Source: Phallus indusiatus
Lineage: Eukaryota > Basidiomycota > Agaricomycetes > Phallales > Phallaceae
Direction: 5' to 3'
Assembly (NCBI GenBank): GCA_027605045.1
Contig: JAQFWX010000035.1
Location: forward strand, 248,001-312,000
DNA: 64,000 nucleotides
In this document: piece after piece, positions 1-12,307 of the stretch
How the letters are laid out: every line of letters starts with the position of its first letter
Numbering within the stretch: position 1 is the first letter of the stretch
The notes under the pieces: model-generated
What the model saw: the letters and a program-made list of their open reading frames with translations, nothing else
Database searches by the model: none
Told to the model about the DNA's origin: nothing
Position numbers and translations under genes: made by a program

Positions 1-687
1 CCTTTTTCAGTGATCGCCAGTGTCCAGCCTAGTCACGTGTAAGTAGTCTCGTCTCCACTTTTTAAATTAGTGCCATACATCCTTCTAGGATTGACGATAT
101 GGGCTTTGCGGAGACTCGATTGGTTGAGTTCTTTTGTGCCCCCCAGAAGACAGTGGCTGACTAGAAGCTTGTAGGGTCCCGAACGCATCAAGGGCACCTA
201 CGCTTTTCGTACCTTTTTAGATAACAACGTCTCAATCACTCTCGGAACCGATTTTCCTGTTGCCAATATTAACCCATTGGAAACGTTCTACGCCGCCATA
301 ACAAGATTGTCAATTCAAGGAAATTCTCCTCACGGGCCATCAGGATGGTGAGTCACTATTCAGTCTTCTGTAGTTCTAGTCCATACCAATAAGTATCCAT
401 AGGTTTCCGGAACAACGGCTAACTCGAGAAGAAGCATTGAGAGGTAGGCTATAGTTTATGTATCGAAAAAGAAAATAACAATATTGAAAATTCATACAAC
501 AGGGATTACTCTCGCTCCAGCTTATGCGTCTTTTTCAGAAGACAGATTAGGTTCCCTGACTCCAGGAAAACGAGCCGACTTTGTCATACTGTCGAAAGAC
601 ATTATGACAATCCCACCACATGAAATTTTGCAAACGAAAGTAGTTGCGACAGTACTAGACGGGCAGGTTGCTTACGGAAAGATCTAA
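1..687 (+). CDS. YtcJ-like amidohydrolase (amidohydrolase family 3), C-terminal part
   Basis: This is the 3' end of a metal-dependent hydrolase cut off by the window edge. Splicing joins exons reading VIASVQPSHV, DDMGFAETRLGPERIKGTYA, then LGTDFPVANINPLETF (the GxDFPV..NP signature of YtcJ-like amidohydrolases) and the closing SLTPGKRADFVILSKDI, the usual C-terminal beta-sandwich of amidohydrolases. Introns are about 50-60 nt; the last join (TTG AGA G|GG ATT) restores the frame before ITLAPAYASFSED. The substrate cannot be read from sequence; members act on amides, formamides or cyclic imides. The N-terminal metal-binding HxH lies outside the window. The stop is at 685-687. Confidence 0.82.
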
Positions 688-984
688 ACTCTACCTATTG
701 CGAACTGCTCTATCATAAATTGCTATATCATAATATTGCTATAATAGGACCGTTTTCCCACTTGCACTTTTATGTACATACCCTGAGACGCGTGTGCACG
801 CGGCGCGGCGTTGCGATCACAGGACATTGGACAGCCTTGAGCACGAGCGCCAGATCCTAGCGTGACAACGCGAACACGTAAGCAAGTAACGTGATTGCAT
901 TTTTCGTGGCGCAACAGTCAACTACCAACCAACAGTCGATACTCGAGATTGAGCGTTCTTCTGTCTACATTAATTTATGCTATA

Positions 985-3900
985 ATGAATGCTGGATCTC
1001 TACTCCCTCAGAAAAGAAAGGTAGATGAAATTGACTCTCAAGCAGACAAAGGGGCTAGTCCGAGAGTTGATCTGAGTAAGGAATTGAGATGGAACGTCCA
1101 ATGGTGAGGATGCCACCTGATACTCGCGTCGTCGACAGTGTTGACTTTTTCCAGGAGGACTCCACAGACTAAGAAGCACAAGACGTGGGACGGGGATGCC
1201 ATAGTTGGAATGACCCCTGGTGTCAATGGCTCTTTCTGTACTCTTTACGATGACAAGGGTCATGTGTGAGTAACTAAAGCCCAACAATTACATCTCTGAT
1301 TGCAAACCCATTTCAGCTTATTTCGACAAGTTATTCCATTGGAAAACCCTAAGGAAGGCGACTTTTTTCGGATGTCTGAGAAAGAGTTTCAGCTGGATTA
1401 CCCTCTTTCATTGGAATCCGTCGTGCAGAGCCCAGCTATCGTTTCCACATTTCGTTCTAAGGCGACATTGAAAAAAATTGTTTCCAAACCCTTGCTGACC
1501 ATTAAAGCAAATGTACCGAAGACGATTCCAGAGCCCCCACCTTCTGAATCAGCTAAACCTCTTGGTTTATGCGAGAACGTTGTAAAGGAAACCAGGAAGG
1601 GGCGTTGGGAGGTCAACATGTCAGTGAATGTTAGTGTACTTTGATGTTGACGGAATGTTGATGTTATGTAGGAGAAAGAATTCGTCGTCGAAGAATGCTC
1701 CATGGCAAGAAGATGGGTATTTGGAAATTAAAGGAACTACATATCGCTTGTTTTCAGAACACATGAAGTTGTTGGTTTTTTTTCCTTTTCCTTTTATCGG
1801 TTTGTTACCGAAATACATTGCAGACTAGGTTCAGGCTCATGGAATAAACCTTGGCCGCAAGTTGATCAGCAACTGCACGTCTCAAATAGACAAGTGCGTG
1901 TTTCTCATTCAACCCACAACACGTTTATAAGCGGTTTTAGGTCAAAGTGGTCGCCCTTTGTGAGGGCCTGGGGCTACCTTGTGTGGTCGACAATGACGAA
2001 GAGGCAGTAGAAATGCGCCAAAACTCCCCTCCACCACAAGCTCCACTGATTCAGAAATTTGTACCGCCCACGCTTAAAATCGCGGCTCCTCCGAAAAAAA
2101 TAAACGCAAGCCCCAAGTACGTGTTCGTCCCATCGAACTGTTAAACAACGATGAGGAACTACCTTTTACAGACATGACCCAGAGGCGGAAGGAGCGATTG
2201 TTATGAAATCCCCAAGCCCGTCGCATCAAGCCAAACATAATAAAAAGTCCGTCTTGGTTGAATTATAGACGTTCAACTCTGGACTCACGTCTCGTAGAGA
2301 TCTTCCAGTCGTTCCAGTTGTCATCGATCCTATTCTAGCAAAGGATCTTCGGCCCCATCAGAAAGAAGGTACATGATTTTCGAAAGATATAGCGCATACT
2401 ACCATATTCAAGAGGAATAGGTGTGAAGTTTATGTATGAATGCGTGATGGGCATGAAGAGACACGAGGTATAGACAGGCTCACATCTTTGACCAATATTT
2501 TGATCATGTATGTTCAAAGGGATATGGCTGTATCTTAGCGGATGAAATGTGAGGGCCCTCCAAATTGTCCGTTGACGTTTCCTTCATTTTTTACAGGGGT
2601 CTCGGTAAAACGCTGCAAACGATAGCCTTGATATGGACGTTACTCAGTAAGTCTGGCTTGTGCATACTACCGTGTGTTAATATTATTATTTATAGAACAG
2701 TCGCCCTATGCGGGATCACCTGTCATCGGTAAATGTTTGGTCGTATGTCCGGTATCACTAATTAATGTGAGTATCTTAATATTTGAAAATGAAATCTGTC
2801 AAAAGATCCAAATGCAGAACTGGAAAAATGAGTTTCATAAGTGGGTTGGAAGAGACCGGATTGGAATTTTTGTCGGCGACAAGGACAAAGCTTCAATCAA
2901 ACTATTCATCAACTCGTATGAAAATATTTCATCGGCCTAATCATCCAACTCAATAGATCCAGGAAAATCCACCATGTTCTTATCATCGGCTATGAGCGTT
3001 TGAAAGGCGTAATGTGAGTGTCCTCTTAGTGTTTCATATAATATTTTGAACGGTCGCAGTCAAGATTTGGCATATTGCCAGTATGTTATGTTCTGCAGCA
3101 TAGTATTAATTTCTTTAATCACGATGATAGCCCGCCTATTGGTCTTATTGTCTGTGACGAAGGTAAGGTTTTACGGAAACTGCGTTCGAGAACACTAAAG
3201 ACAAGATACGCAGGACACCGCCTTAAATCATCCCAAAGCAAGGTTAATCAGATGTTCTCAGTCTTAAGGACGCCGAGGCGGATAATACTCTCCGGAACGC
3301 CTATTCAGAATAATTTAGAAGAACTTCATTCTATGGTACGTGATAGCAGAACTTATGTTTGGAAACGCCGTTGCTTATCTAGCTTCACTTGGGGGAAGTC
3401 CGATTTTTGTAATCCTGGTTTACTCGGTATGAAAGGTTACAGACATACTACATTTTTAATTTACTAACCTAGATGAAGATGACTATTCCACATTTAAAAA
3501 ACTCTACGAGAGTCCTATTGTGAAAAGTCGAAATCCAGGCTGCTCAAAAAAAGAATTAGAACAAGGGAATACTCGTCTAACTCAGGTTAGTATGCTTGTT
3601 ATGGTGTTGTGCGAAAATCGATTTTTATATTTTTAGCTATTAAGTATTTGTGAAAGTTTCGTTTTGAGGAGAGACGCGAGTCTTTTATCCAACTATCTTC
3701 CTCCAAAGTGTGAGTTTATGAGATATATTAATTTCAAATTCGGTTCTATTCATTATTATAGTCGAATACGTTGTCTTTGTCAAACCGACTCAGCTACAAA
3801 ACTCCATTTTTAACATATTTCTTCATCAAAAGTCTTTGAAGTCTTTAATCTCTGGATCTATCGCAAAATCCCTTGCATTGATCACAAAATTGATGAAGAT

Positions 3901-5650
3901 TTCCAACAGTCCAGTCCTTCTGGGTTCAAAAGATATCGATTATGATGAGGACGAAAACGGTGACGCGGAAAGCCATAACGATTTGTTTGGGGAAGCAGCG
4001 AAGCTTCTTCCCCGAAATGTTGATCCAACTGATATCACGCTCAGCGGTAGGTCTTTCCTGTGGTGTCAAGTTGAAGTTTCCATCTAATTTGTTGTGAAAC
4101 AGGGAAGTTAAATGCACTCTCGAATATCCTAAGGGTTCTTCAACAGGTAAGGTATTCATAATCCTAGGAGAAACGTCCTAAAGCACGAGCGGATAGGAAA
4201 CCGAAGAGAAATGTATCATTGTCTCGCAGTTTATTACCACATTAGATATTATCCAAAAACTGTGCGAGAAAAGGCGATATACTTACAATCGCTTAGATGG
4301 GTGAGAATGTTCCATCTTGATCATTGTTCCCCCCCAATAAGTTTTTCACAGGCAAACAAACTCCTCTAAACGTCAAGAGCTTGTAGACCATTTCAACAAA
4401 AGCTCGCAGCGGGAATGTTGTTTGTATAATATTTTTTGTCGTCAAAGAAAGTACCGCTCATAATATGTTAGTCGTGTTTCTTCTTAGCACGAAGGCTGGA
4501 GGTGTTGGTCTAAATTTAATTGGCGCTTCTCGACTTATACTTTTCGACAGGTAACTTTGTTTTCTATGTTTAACCAGATTCTAAATATTATACAGCGGAT
4601 GGAATCCAAGGTGAAAATATGCTGCATTTGACAATTTAATGAATAATAATGACAACATGTAACTCTTTAAGCCATGATTTACAAGCGATGGCGCGTATTC
4701 ACAGGTAATTTCCAAAATCCATAATATTGGTCTTTTGGTTAGTATACCTTACCTATCACTGAATGTCAGGGATGGTCAGAAACGGCCTGTTTATATTTAC
4801 AGACTATTGACAACGGGGACGATCGACGGTATGGATAGTGCTGGGGAAATTTTGAAGTCCACTTACACATCTTGCAGAAAAAATATATCAGCGACAGGTC
4901 ACGAAGATGGGTCTTAGTCATGGTAAATGATTTTTGCATTCATTTGATTTTGGTTTCATATTAGGTTGAAGCTTTGATGGCAAACAACTCGGACTCGCGG
5001 CCTAAATCAAATTTAGACTCGTTCACACCCCAGGAGGTGAGAAGACGACGCAATTTAAGAAAACGGACATTAACGCTAACGTGTTTATTAAGCTGCGGGA
5101 TTTGTTCACATTTCATGCATCTACCCCATGTCATACTCATGAGCTGCTTGGATGCGCTTGCCAGAACGCCTCCGTTGATCTGAATAGCGACGGCGAGCCT
5201 GATTCAAATCCCCTGAGTGAAGACGAGTCTGAAAGCGGATGGACCATAGCCTCGCAAATAAATACAGATAAATTAGATCAAAAGGCAAGTTGAACGATGA
5301 CACCTATTATGAAACACTCAGACTCAGATTATCATTAGTTCATCAAACGAAAGAAGGCGGCACTTGCTACACTAACCAGTGAATGGAGCCACACCAACTG
5401 CTTGATTCCACTCGGTCATGAGAGAATTCAGGACGATATACTTAAAACTATTATCGCTGACAATGGACCAGAAGAATCTATCTCGACAGGACCCGGCGAT
5501 GTTTCTAATTTATCCCGAACGGAGCATTTGTTGGCTGCAATGGATGCATGGTGCGATCAACTAGTGGAGGAAGAACAGGGGAAATACTTAGATACTTCAG
5601 ACCTGACGGGAGGGCATATCACCTATGTTTTCGAGAGAAAATCCACTTGA
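985..5650 (+). CDS. RDH54: Snf2-family DNA translocase, RDH54/RAD54B type
   Basis: An ATP-dependent dsDNA translocase that works with Rad51/Dmc1 in homologous recombination in the nucleus. I see an N-terminal region with KKHKTWDGDAIV, characteristic of the Rdh54/Rad54B group, then DLRPHQKEG, the Walker A motif DEMGLGKTLQT, LVVCPVSLINNW, the DEGH box (formed across an intron near 3161-3222, followed by RLKSS), ILSGTPIQNNLEELHSM, LSTKAGGVGLNLIGASR and the motif VI stretch ARIHRDGQKRPVYIYRL. The C-terminal part has LRDLFTFHASTPCHTHELLG, matching the tail of this family. Many introns of about 50-60 nt interrupt it, so exact exons are approximate. The start is the ATG at 985, in frame with the first conserved block. 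One oddity is FDSGWNP where relatives usually have FDxDWNP. Confidence 0.85.
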
Positions 5651-6922
5651 GACCTGTCACAGATCACAGGAGTAATGTTGATAAAATGTACCATTAATAC
5701 GACTGATAAACAACGAAATACTTGAACCAATCGTAAAATTCGTATAATACACTTGCAATGCCCCTTGTATAAACTTGTATTGTGATCTCATCGAAGCCCG
5801 AAAGGTAAACGTTTTCCATTTTTCATATAGGAGTCTTGAGCGGCGCCGACCCGATTAGCGGAAGAAGGCATCACCTTGAACTAGGTACATGTTTTTGCGT
5901 TTGCGATTTGAGTTTCTGCATTTAGGTTCACTGCACCATTAATTCTGTGAAGCATAATAAGAATCAGTTCGAATTTCAGCGAAAAGGATTATGCGTTTAG
6001 CAATGCATTAAGTAAAATCACATAGTTTAGAAGACGTAAACTGAGACGATGTAGAACAGGTGACGAATAGAAGAAGATAGAAGAAGAGCCACGAGTTCAG
6101 CGGAACTATCATTTGGTGTTGTATCCATGTTTCGACATCTCACCAACTATCTCTGCAATACATACTAGCTAGTCGGAGCCTCAAGTTAAATAAGCGGCCG
6201 ATGTCAGTTTCAAGCTTCAACTTGAAGGACGCCGCGGCGCGCAGGCTGTTACGAAAGCTCCAAAGAGTTTGCATGTCCTGTTCTTTTCCTTTTTCTTTGA
6301 TGTCTTCTCGCTCTAATGTTATTAATTATATCGGTGGTTCGGTGGCAAGAGATCCCGAGCAATCTATTCAATTGAACCGAACTACACGTATTTCCCTTTG
6401 AATACCTCTTCATTACTTTTTGGACAGCTATCAAAATGGTCGCCCTGGAGTACCAACTCAAGCGCTACTCACGACTGTCTCATAGGCACACACCAACCAT
6501 TTTCGTCTCGAGATACCCTTCGGAAGTTTTACAACTTCTGTTTATTAATGAATCATGACACTTTAGGCTTAATGAATAGTTTAGCATCTCGGCTTAGGTG
6601 CTTTACGTTCGATATGATAATTCTTCTCAATGATTATTTCAGAGCCGGTTCCCTCCTACCGCTTTCCGCAATATCGCACCATTGCCTATCACTCCAAAAC
6701 AAAACGTCATCCCGTACCCACTGTCCTACCCATATTGCCATAGCTATGTACCCTCGTAGCATTGATAAACAGCGCTCTGAGAGGCAACTTAATCTCGCCA
6801 GTCTGTCGGTCGAATCTATCTCACGTCGAATTTGAAATCGCTTAGCATTGGAGTGGCGCTTTTTTCATGATAGGAATATGAATACATTTCGCCTGTCATT
6901 TGTGTAAACCCAAATTCGAAGG

Positions 6923-6935
6923 AAACACCTTTCAT
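6923..6935 (+). promoter_or_regulatory. 13-bp element shared by both Ppo promoters
   Basis: The sequence AAACACCTTTCAT occurs here, 117-129 bp upstream of the Ppo copy 1 ATG, and is repeated exactly on the minus strand at 34488-34500, 100-112 bp upstream of the copy 2 ATG. Most of the surrounding promoter sequence does not match by eye, so this is either a conserved cis-element or a remnant of the duplication. Confidence 0.45.
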
Positions 6936-7005
6936 AAGCAATACATAATATCCCCGTGCGTTTATCGGAATGGCACTTTCATCTCCAAGTTCTGAGGATC
7001 TTGGA

Positions 7006-7016
7006 GGATAAAAGCC
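7006..7016 (+). promoter_or_regulatory. TATA-like box of Ppo copy 1
   Basis: GGATAAAAGCC lies about 36-46 bp before the start codon. The second copy has GGATATAAAGCC in the equivalent place, so the element is conserved between paralogues. Confidence 0.45.
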
Positions 7017-7051
7017 AGAATACTTGTCAATATGTTCCTGCAGACACCACC

Positions 7052-10000
7052 ATGTCAAACAGCCTCGATTTCACCCAGACTGGTCTAGTCGTGAGTTGCG
7101 CTTTCCAGCTCCCTGTCTTCGTCGTTGTCTCAGGCTAACGCATATATGCCTCAGCAAGCGGCAGACTTAGTCCACCTCACAGCGCGAGCTCCCCCAAAAG
7201 CCCCTGATGGGTATTATGACTATGAAGCTGACGGAACTGTTGCAAGTGGTCAAGATGATATGCATTCCAGGTTGTATAGTATTGTTCATGGTGCGCAAGA
7301 GCTCCTGAAGCCATGGCCACCACCAGACCCAAATTTGATTGTGAGTACCTTGATCTTTGAGTCAATGTTTATTGAGCGTTGTTGCATGTATTAATTATTC
7401 GGCTGATTGCTTGACAGGCCGGTGTCAACAGTTTGGTCCTGAGCCCAAATGCATTAGACGACCGGTCATATATAGTATGTATATGCTGTTTAATTGTTTG
7501 TCGATACTTGGCCTGATGGTTCCGTAGTTCAATAAAGCTCTCTATGCCCTTTCAAGAATTCCTCCCGGCCCGGTACAGACTTCCCTGAATAATGCCGTTA
7601 TCAACATCCTCTACAATACAGTTCCTCATCCTCCAGCGACTTTCCAAGGGGACCAATTCCGTACTGCAGATGGTAGCAACAACGCCGTTAACAATCCCAA
7701 CCTTGGCAAAGCGGGTATGCCCTATGCCCGTAGTGTCCAGAACAAGCGACCTCAGCCTGCTAACGCTTTACCTGACCCGGGGCTTGTTTTTGATACACTA
7801 CTCAAAGCTAGAGATGTACGTAGCAATTTCTTTTAATGATTCTCAAAATACTAACCAAATAAATATTATGAAGTTCCAATCTCATCCAGGAAACAACAGC
7901 TCTCTAACCTTTGCTTTCGCTTCCCTGGTCACTCACTCTCTTTTCCACACCAACCTAGCCAACTGGAACATCAACGACACATCTTCTTACCTTGATCTCT
8001 CTGTACTCTATGGAGAGAACCAAGCCGCTCAAGACACAGTGCGGGACAAATCTCAAGGTCGTGGACTTCTGTACCCCGATACCTTCGCTGAATCTCGTCT
8101 CGGATTTGTTCCTGCTGCTGCCTCTGCCCTCCTCGTGATCTTCTCACGAAATCACAATTACATCGCAGATATGCTCCTTAAGATCAACGAGCGCAAACGT
8201 TGGACGAACCCGCCTCCAACCGACCCTACCGCCCTCGCCCAACAAGACGAGGAGATCTTCCAGACCGCGCGTCTTGTTAATTGTGGACACTTTATGGCCG
8301 CTATCTTCGGCGACTACGTCGCTGGCTTCCTTGGTTTGGGGCGGGATGGTAACGCATGGTCGATGCAGCCGTTCGACGAGTTCACAGACTCGAAGGGATA
8401 CATCGTTCCGCGCGGACAAGGCAATCATGTCAGCGTCGAGTTCAACCTACTCTACCGCTGGCATGCAACAACTGCCGCGGAAGATATTACATGGATGAAC
8501 AACATGTTCCAAGGTGTCTTCGGAGCGAATACAGATTTGACTAGTGTAACTCCTGGGCAGTTTGGGACTGCAGCGAAGGTTGCGTTAACTGCCATAAACC
8601 CGGAACCTAAGGAACGCACATTTGCAGGATTAAAGCGTGGACCCGATGGAACGTTCAGCGACGATGATCTAGCGAAGATTCTTCAGGACGCGACTGAGCA
8701 CGTTGCAGGGGCGTATCGCGCAAGAGGTATTCCCGCATCGCTTCGTGTCATCGAAATTATGGCAATGCAACAGGCTCGTCAATGGGGCGTATGCACCATG
8801 AATGAGTTCAGAAGGTTTTTGAAGCTGAAGCCCTTCAACGATTTCGAGGATTGGAATCCGGATCCAGTCATTGCGAATACTGCAAGACAGTTGTATAATC
8901 ATATTGAGAATTTAGAGCTGTACCCTGGTCTGCAAGCTGAACAGACTGAGGCTTTAGGACCGGGAAGTGGGATTTGCTGCGGGTACGTTTGACGTTTATA
9001 TTCCAACACTATGAACCTATTCTGATTCATTTTATTCTATTCAGCTTCACCATGACGCGTGCAATTTTGGGTGATGCTATCGCCCTTGTTCGCGGTGACC
9101 GCTTCTACACGGCCGACTACACACCAACTAACCTCACCTCATGGGGCTTCCAAGACTGTGCACGCGATCCTAACAACGGTGCTTTCGGAGCTGCCATTCC
9201 CAAGTTACTATTCCGTCATCTGCCACGACACTATCCCGCTAACAGTGCCTATGGGCTCTTCCCATTCTTTATTCCTTCAGAGACGAAGAAGAATCTCACC
9301 AAGCTCGGGCTTGCGGATAAATACGACTTTTCGCGTCCCACACCGCAACCGATTCCGAAGGTCCTCACCACCCTCACGGGTATAAGAAATGTCTTCGCCA
9401 ATAATGATGTATTCAAAGTGATATATGGCGCGGACATGGCGGCTTTAACGAACGGGTATGGCTTCTTCTTGACGTTCGATGACGAGAAGAGGCACACTGC
9501 GGATAAGACGATATGTATGCGAGCGTTGTGGCCCGACGCGCAGACGGTATCTGACTATGTTACGTGGTATAAGCAAACGACCACGAATCTTATCAAGCAG
9601 AAGTCGTTCTCGTATGATGGGACACCTGGAAAGGTAGTCGACATTGTCAAGGACGTTATCAATCTTGTCAGTGTGCACTGGGCCGCTGACAAGCTTTGTG
9701 GCATCTCGCTCAAGACACCCGATAAGCCGCTTGGAACGTTCACGGAACAAGAAGTGAATGATATGTTTAGTATTCTGTTCACGTGTGTGTTTGAGAATGT
9801 TCAGCCTGAACATGGATGGTCGTTGCGTTCCGGTGCGGAGCAGGTAGCGACGATTGTGAATGGGATCATTGAACAGAGTATTAACGAGGCGGCGCCGAAA
9901 AGTCTTGTAGGGGTCGTGGAGGGGCTAGGCGGACGCGCGCTTTCATTAGGACAGCAGAAGGAGTGTTATCCGTTCTTGCAAAGGCTCGCAAAAAGTGGAC

Positions 10001-10921
10001 GACCGATGAAAGATATGGTGGCTTGTGTTATTGGATTGGCAGTCGGGTCTTCGGTCAATTACTCTCAAGGTAATAATGAAGAAAACCTTTCTTTTCTATT
10101 TGGTAATAACTTGGGATTTTCTAGCTTGTGCTCAAGTTCTTGACTTCTATCTTGATGACGCCCGAGCTACCGAACGCGCCGCGCTCATTGACTTGTGCAA
10201 GAAAAGCGACGCGCAAAGTGCAGAATTACTCAAGGGCTATGTCCGCGAGGCTATGCGTCTCAATCCCCAATTTGGCGGGCTATTCCGTGCTGCTGTTGCA
10301 GATACGACTGTTTCTCAAGGCGCCGGAGTACCTGACTTGCAGGTCAAAGCGGGAGATTTGTTGTTCGCTAGCTTCAAAACTGCGAATCTGAACGTATGTC
10401 TACCTATCTAGTTTTTTTCATACCTAATTTTGTATCTGATGCATGACATTCATACGTACATAGCCCAGTGACTTCCCTAATCCTCAGACGGTAGACCCTA
10501 CCAGACCTAAGGATAGCTACCAACTTCAGGGTGCAGGTTTCCATAACTGTCCTGGAGTCGACTTCGTCTCCCAGGTATGTTGACAGCGTTCGTTTCCCTT
10601 TTTATGATATTGATTCTCCGGTGTGATGTGTAGACCCTTCCTGAGATCATTAAGATCATCTTCAATTTGCCCAACTTAAGACGTGCGCCAGCACCACAAG
10701 GCGTACTAGCTAGCTTTATAGATAGGCAGCTCGAGGTGAGGCATGACATATATTAACGAAGATCGTTAATTGATATTTTATGTTATTAGACGGATAATGT
10801 GATGTACGTAACATCGAGTGGAAATTGGGGACCGTGGCCCGGATCGCTTTACGTTGTGGTATGTGCATGATTTGTTCTTCTGTAGACTCGTTCTAATAGC
10901 CCTCTTTAGTACGATGGTTGA
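7052..10921 (+). CDS. Psi-factor-producing fatty acid oxygenase (Ppo; linoleate dioxygenase fused to P450-like domain), copy 1
   Basis: A bifunctional oxylipin synthase: an N-terminal animal-peroxidase-type haem dioxygenase that oxygenates linoleic/oleic acid, and a C-terminal P450-like domain that usually rearranges the hydroperoxide. Products act as sporulation and development signals in fungi. Seen: the distal-His block VTHSLFHT followed by SSYLDLSVLYG; VNCGHFMAAIFGDYVAGFLG; the catalytic Tyr/proximal His motif LLYRWHAT; then, in the P450 part, a K-helix ExxR in YVREAMRLNPQF and the haem-Cys loop GAGFHNCPGVDF. The protein is roughly 1,050-1,100 residues, as usual for the family. The largest exon spans about 7860-8983; the second domain starts near MTRAILGDAI (9052). 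Introns share positions with copy 2 (30541-34388, minus). Final exon TACGATGGTTGA. No disabling change was seen. Confidence 0.9.
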
Positions 10922-11476
10922 AAAGCCTGTCTCATCTTGAAACATTTTGAACTCTCTTACCTAACTCTCACGCTTGCATCTATGTAACATGAAACATGTA
11001 CACATATACTTTTTTTGGAATTGAACCTTGGTTTTTTGGTCTTACATACGTTCAGAAACGTTCAAAGCAGAGGTTTTGCAGTAGCTTTTTCAAATATAAA
11101 AGACTTGGCGGACTAAGTCAGAGATTCCGCTGACAAAAGCGTGAAGACTTCGTCGTCCTTAAGAGCTGGTGGCAGTAGTTTTGACGTTCACGAGTGAGAT
11201 AGTGATCTCGTAAGAAATCCGAAATCTTCTTTTGCAGAGTATATATTGATCGCTCTCGCGAACTCTCAGTGTCAGAATACTAGCTTATTATCAACTTGAG
11301 ATTACTTTAACGGTAGACCATAGGGTCAGCGGGGGATACGGAAAGCGTAAACCCCCAGGCATCCAAGTACGCGACGTTTTGAAAGATCATATGAGTCTGG
11401 GATGCATGGATAATCTGTCTGAACATGGTTCGTTATCAGCATGTGTTTATCTGACTTGTTCCGTCATTGAAAAATG
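10922..11476. other. Convergent intergenic region without a supported gene
   Basis: This lies between the 3' ends of Ppo copy 1 and the pterin dehydratase gene. The open frame at 11379-11582 on the plus strand overlaps the dehydratase tail and has no recognisable features. I see no gene here; the region should hold the two terminator/polyadenylation regions. Confidence 0.5.
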
Positions 11477-12207
11477 TCATCCAGAGGTGTTCTCGTCGGT
11501 AGTACTATGCAGAGGGCACAAGTTATGCACCAGATCAAAGTCTGTAGGCTGGAAGAGCGAAGAAACTGAATCCGACTTTTGAGTAGGATAATTGAGTAAC
11601 AGTTTCTCTACGAGCAGAGCGAATCGGATGTCGCGGAGGGTAATTCCCGGTCGTTTTTGAGAGATCTCTATGCCCGAGTCGTGTTGATCGTTCTTGTTCT
11701 TCCGCCCTTCCGGGGCCAACGCACTGTGGGTGAGCACACGAACATGGACGACGTTCTCCAGTCGTTCCCAAGTGGGATGATGCTACGATGAGCTTATATT
11801 GAGTATTTGTTGAGATGATCCTGACTGTCCTATTGACATACATTCTCCGGCTTGATTACTGTCTCCTCAGTCTCCTGCATGAAGCTCACCGCTGACTCCG
11901 GAGACTCGAGGGCGACATGCTTTGCCAGCATTGTGCAAGGGACTGAGCTGTTGTTGTTTGATTTGCCAATTGAAATGAACCAATCTGATCTGTAAAGCAC
12001 TGGCAAATATTTTCTGATTTCCTGCGCGGATATGAAAGGACAAGGGTATCGGGGTTTTCGAGGTAGAGTTGTCATACCGGACTCGGGCATTGATGGGACT
12101 GAATGATAACAATTGAGAAAGATGGTGCCTACTGTAACCCGAGTCGCCGCATGCGGAACGCTCAGAAGTCGGCATTTAACCAGCGACGAGGATTTGAATT
12201 TGAACAT
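11477..12207 (-). CDS. Pterin-4a-carbinolamine dehydratase-like protein
   Basis: This family dehydrates 4a-hydroxytetrahydropterin, recycling the pterin cofactor. Two exons are supported. Exon 1 encodes ISAQEIRKYLPVLYRSDW (the family's 'I...L..L...W' opening) and PESAVSFMQETEE. A 59-nt intron (GTATGT...CGTAG) joins PEN to HHPTWERLENVVHVRVLTHS, which holds the signature double His and the downstream Thr-His, and is followed by GITLRDIRFALLVEKLL. About 223 residues, longer than the usual ~100-130. The extra length is an N-terminal stretch rich in basic and hydroxylated residues with almost no acids (possibly a mitochondrial presequence), a ~20-residue insert before GITLRD, and a tail. It is divergent from MVD1, with 100 bp between start codons. 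The exact start Met is not certain. Confidence 0.72.
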
Positions 12208-12307
12208 AGTGCTACGAGAGAAAGAAGAGACCCGGCGACTCGGCTAGCCTATAGTTATATATTAGCTCATATATGAGCTCATTTTCTAGCAGTCTGTCTG
12301 CAAAATC
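12208..12307. promoter_or_regulatory. Bidirectional promoter between the pterin dehydratase and MVD1 genes
   Basis: Only 100 bp separate the two start codons. The region contains an AT-rich TATATATTA stretch and, at 12264-12279, the perfect 16-bp palindrome AGCTCATATATGAGCT. Both genes must share this control region. Confidence 0.55.

Larger units (their letters stand above)
5651..7051. other. 1.4 kb region without a supported gene, upstream of Ppo copy 1
   Basis: Several short open frames occur (for example 6201-6401 and 6398-6835), but none shows a recognisable domain, a convincing splice chain or support across frames. A short purine repeat (AGAAGAAGAT/AGAAGAAGAG) lies near 6064-6087. The right end holds promoter elements of the Ppo gene. 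A small lineage-specific protein starting at 6201 cannot be excluded. Confidence 0.5.

Noticed and set aside
6398..6835. A 145-codon plus-strand open frame in the gap before Ppo copy 1
   Set aside because: No domain, skewed composition, and no splice partners that extend it sensibly. Kept only as part of an unassigned region.
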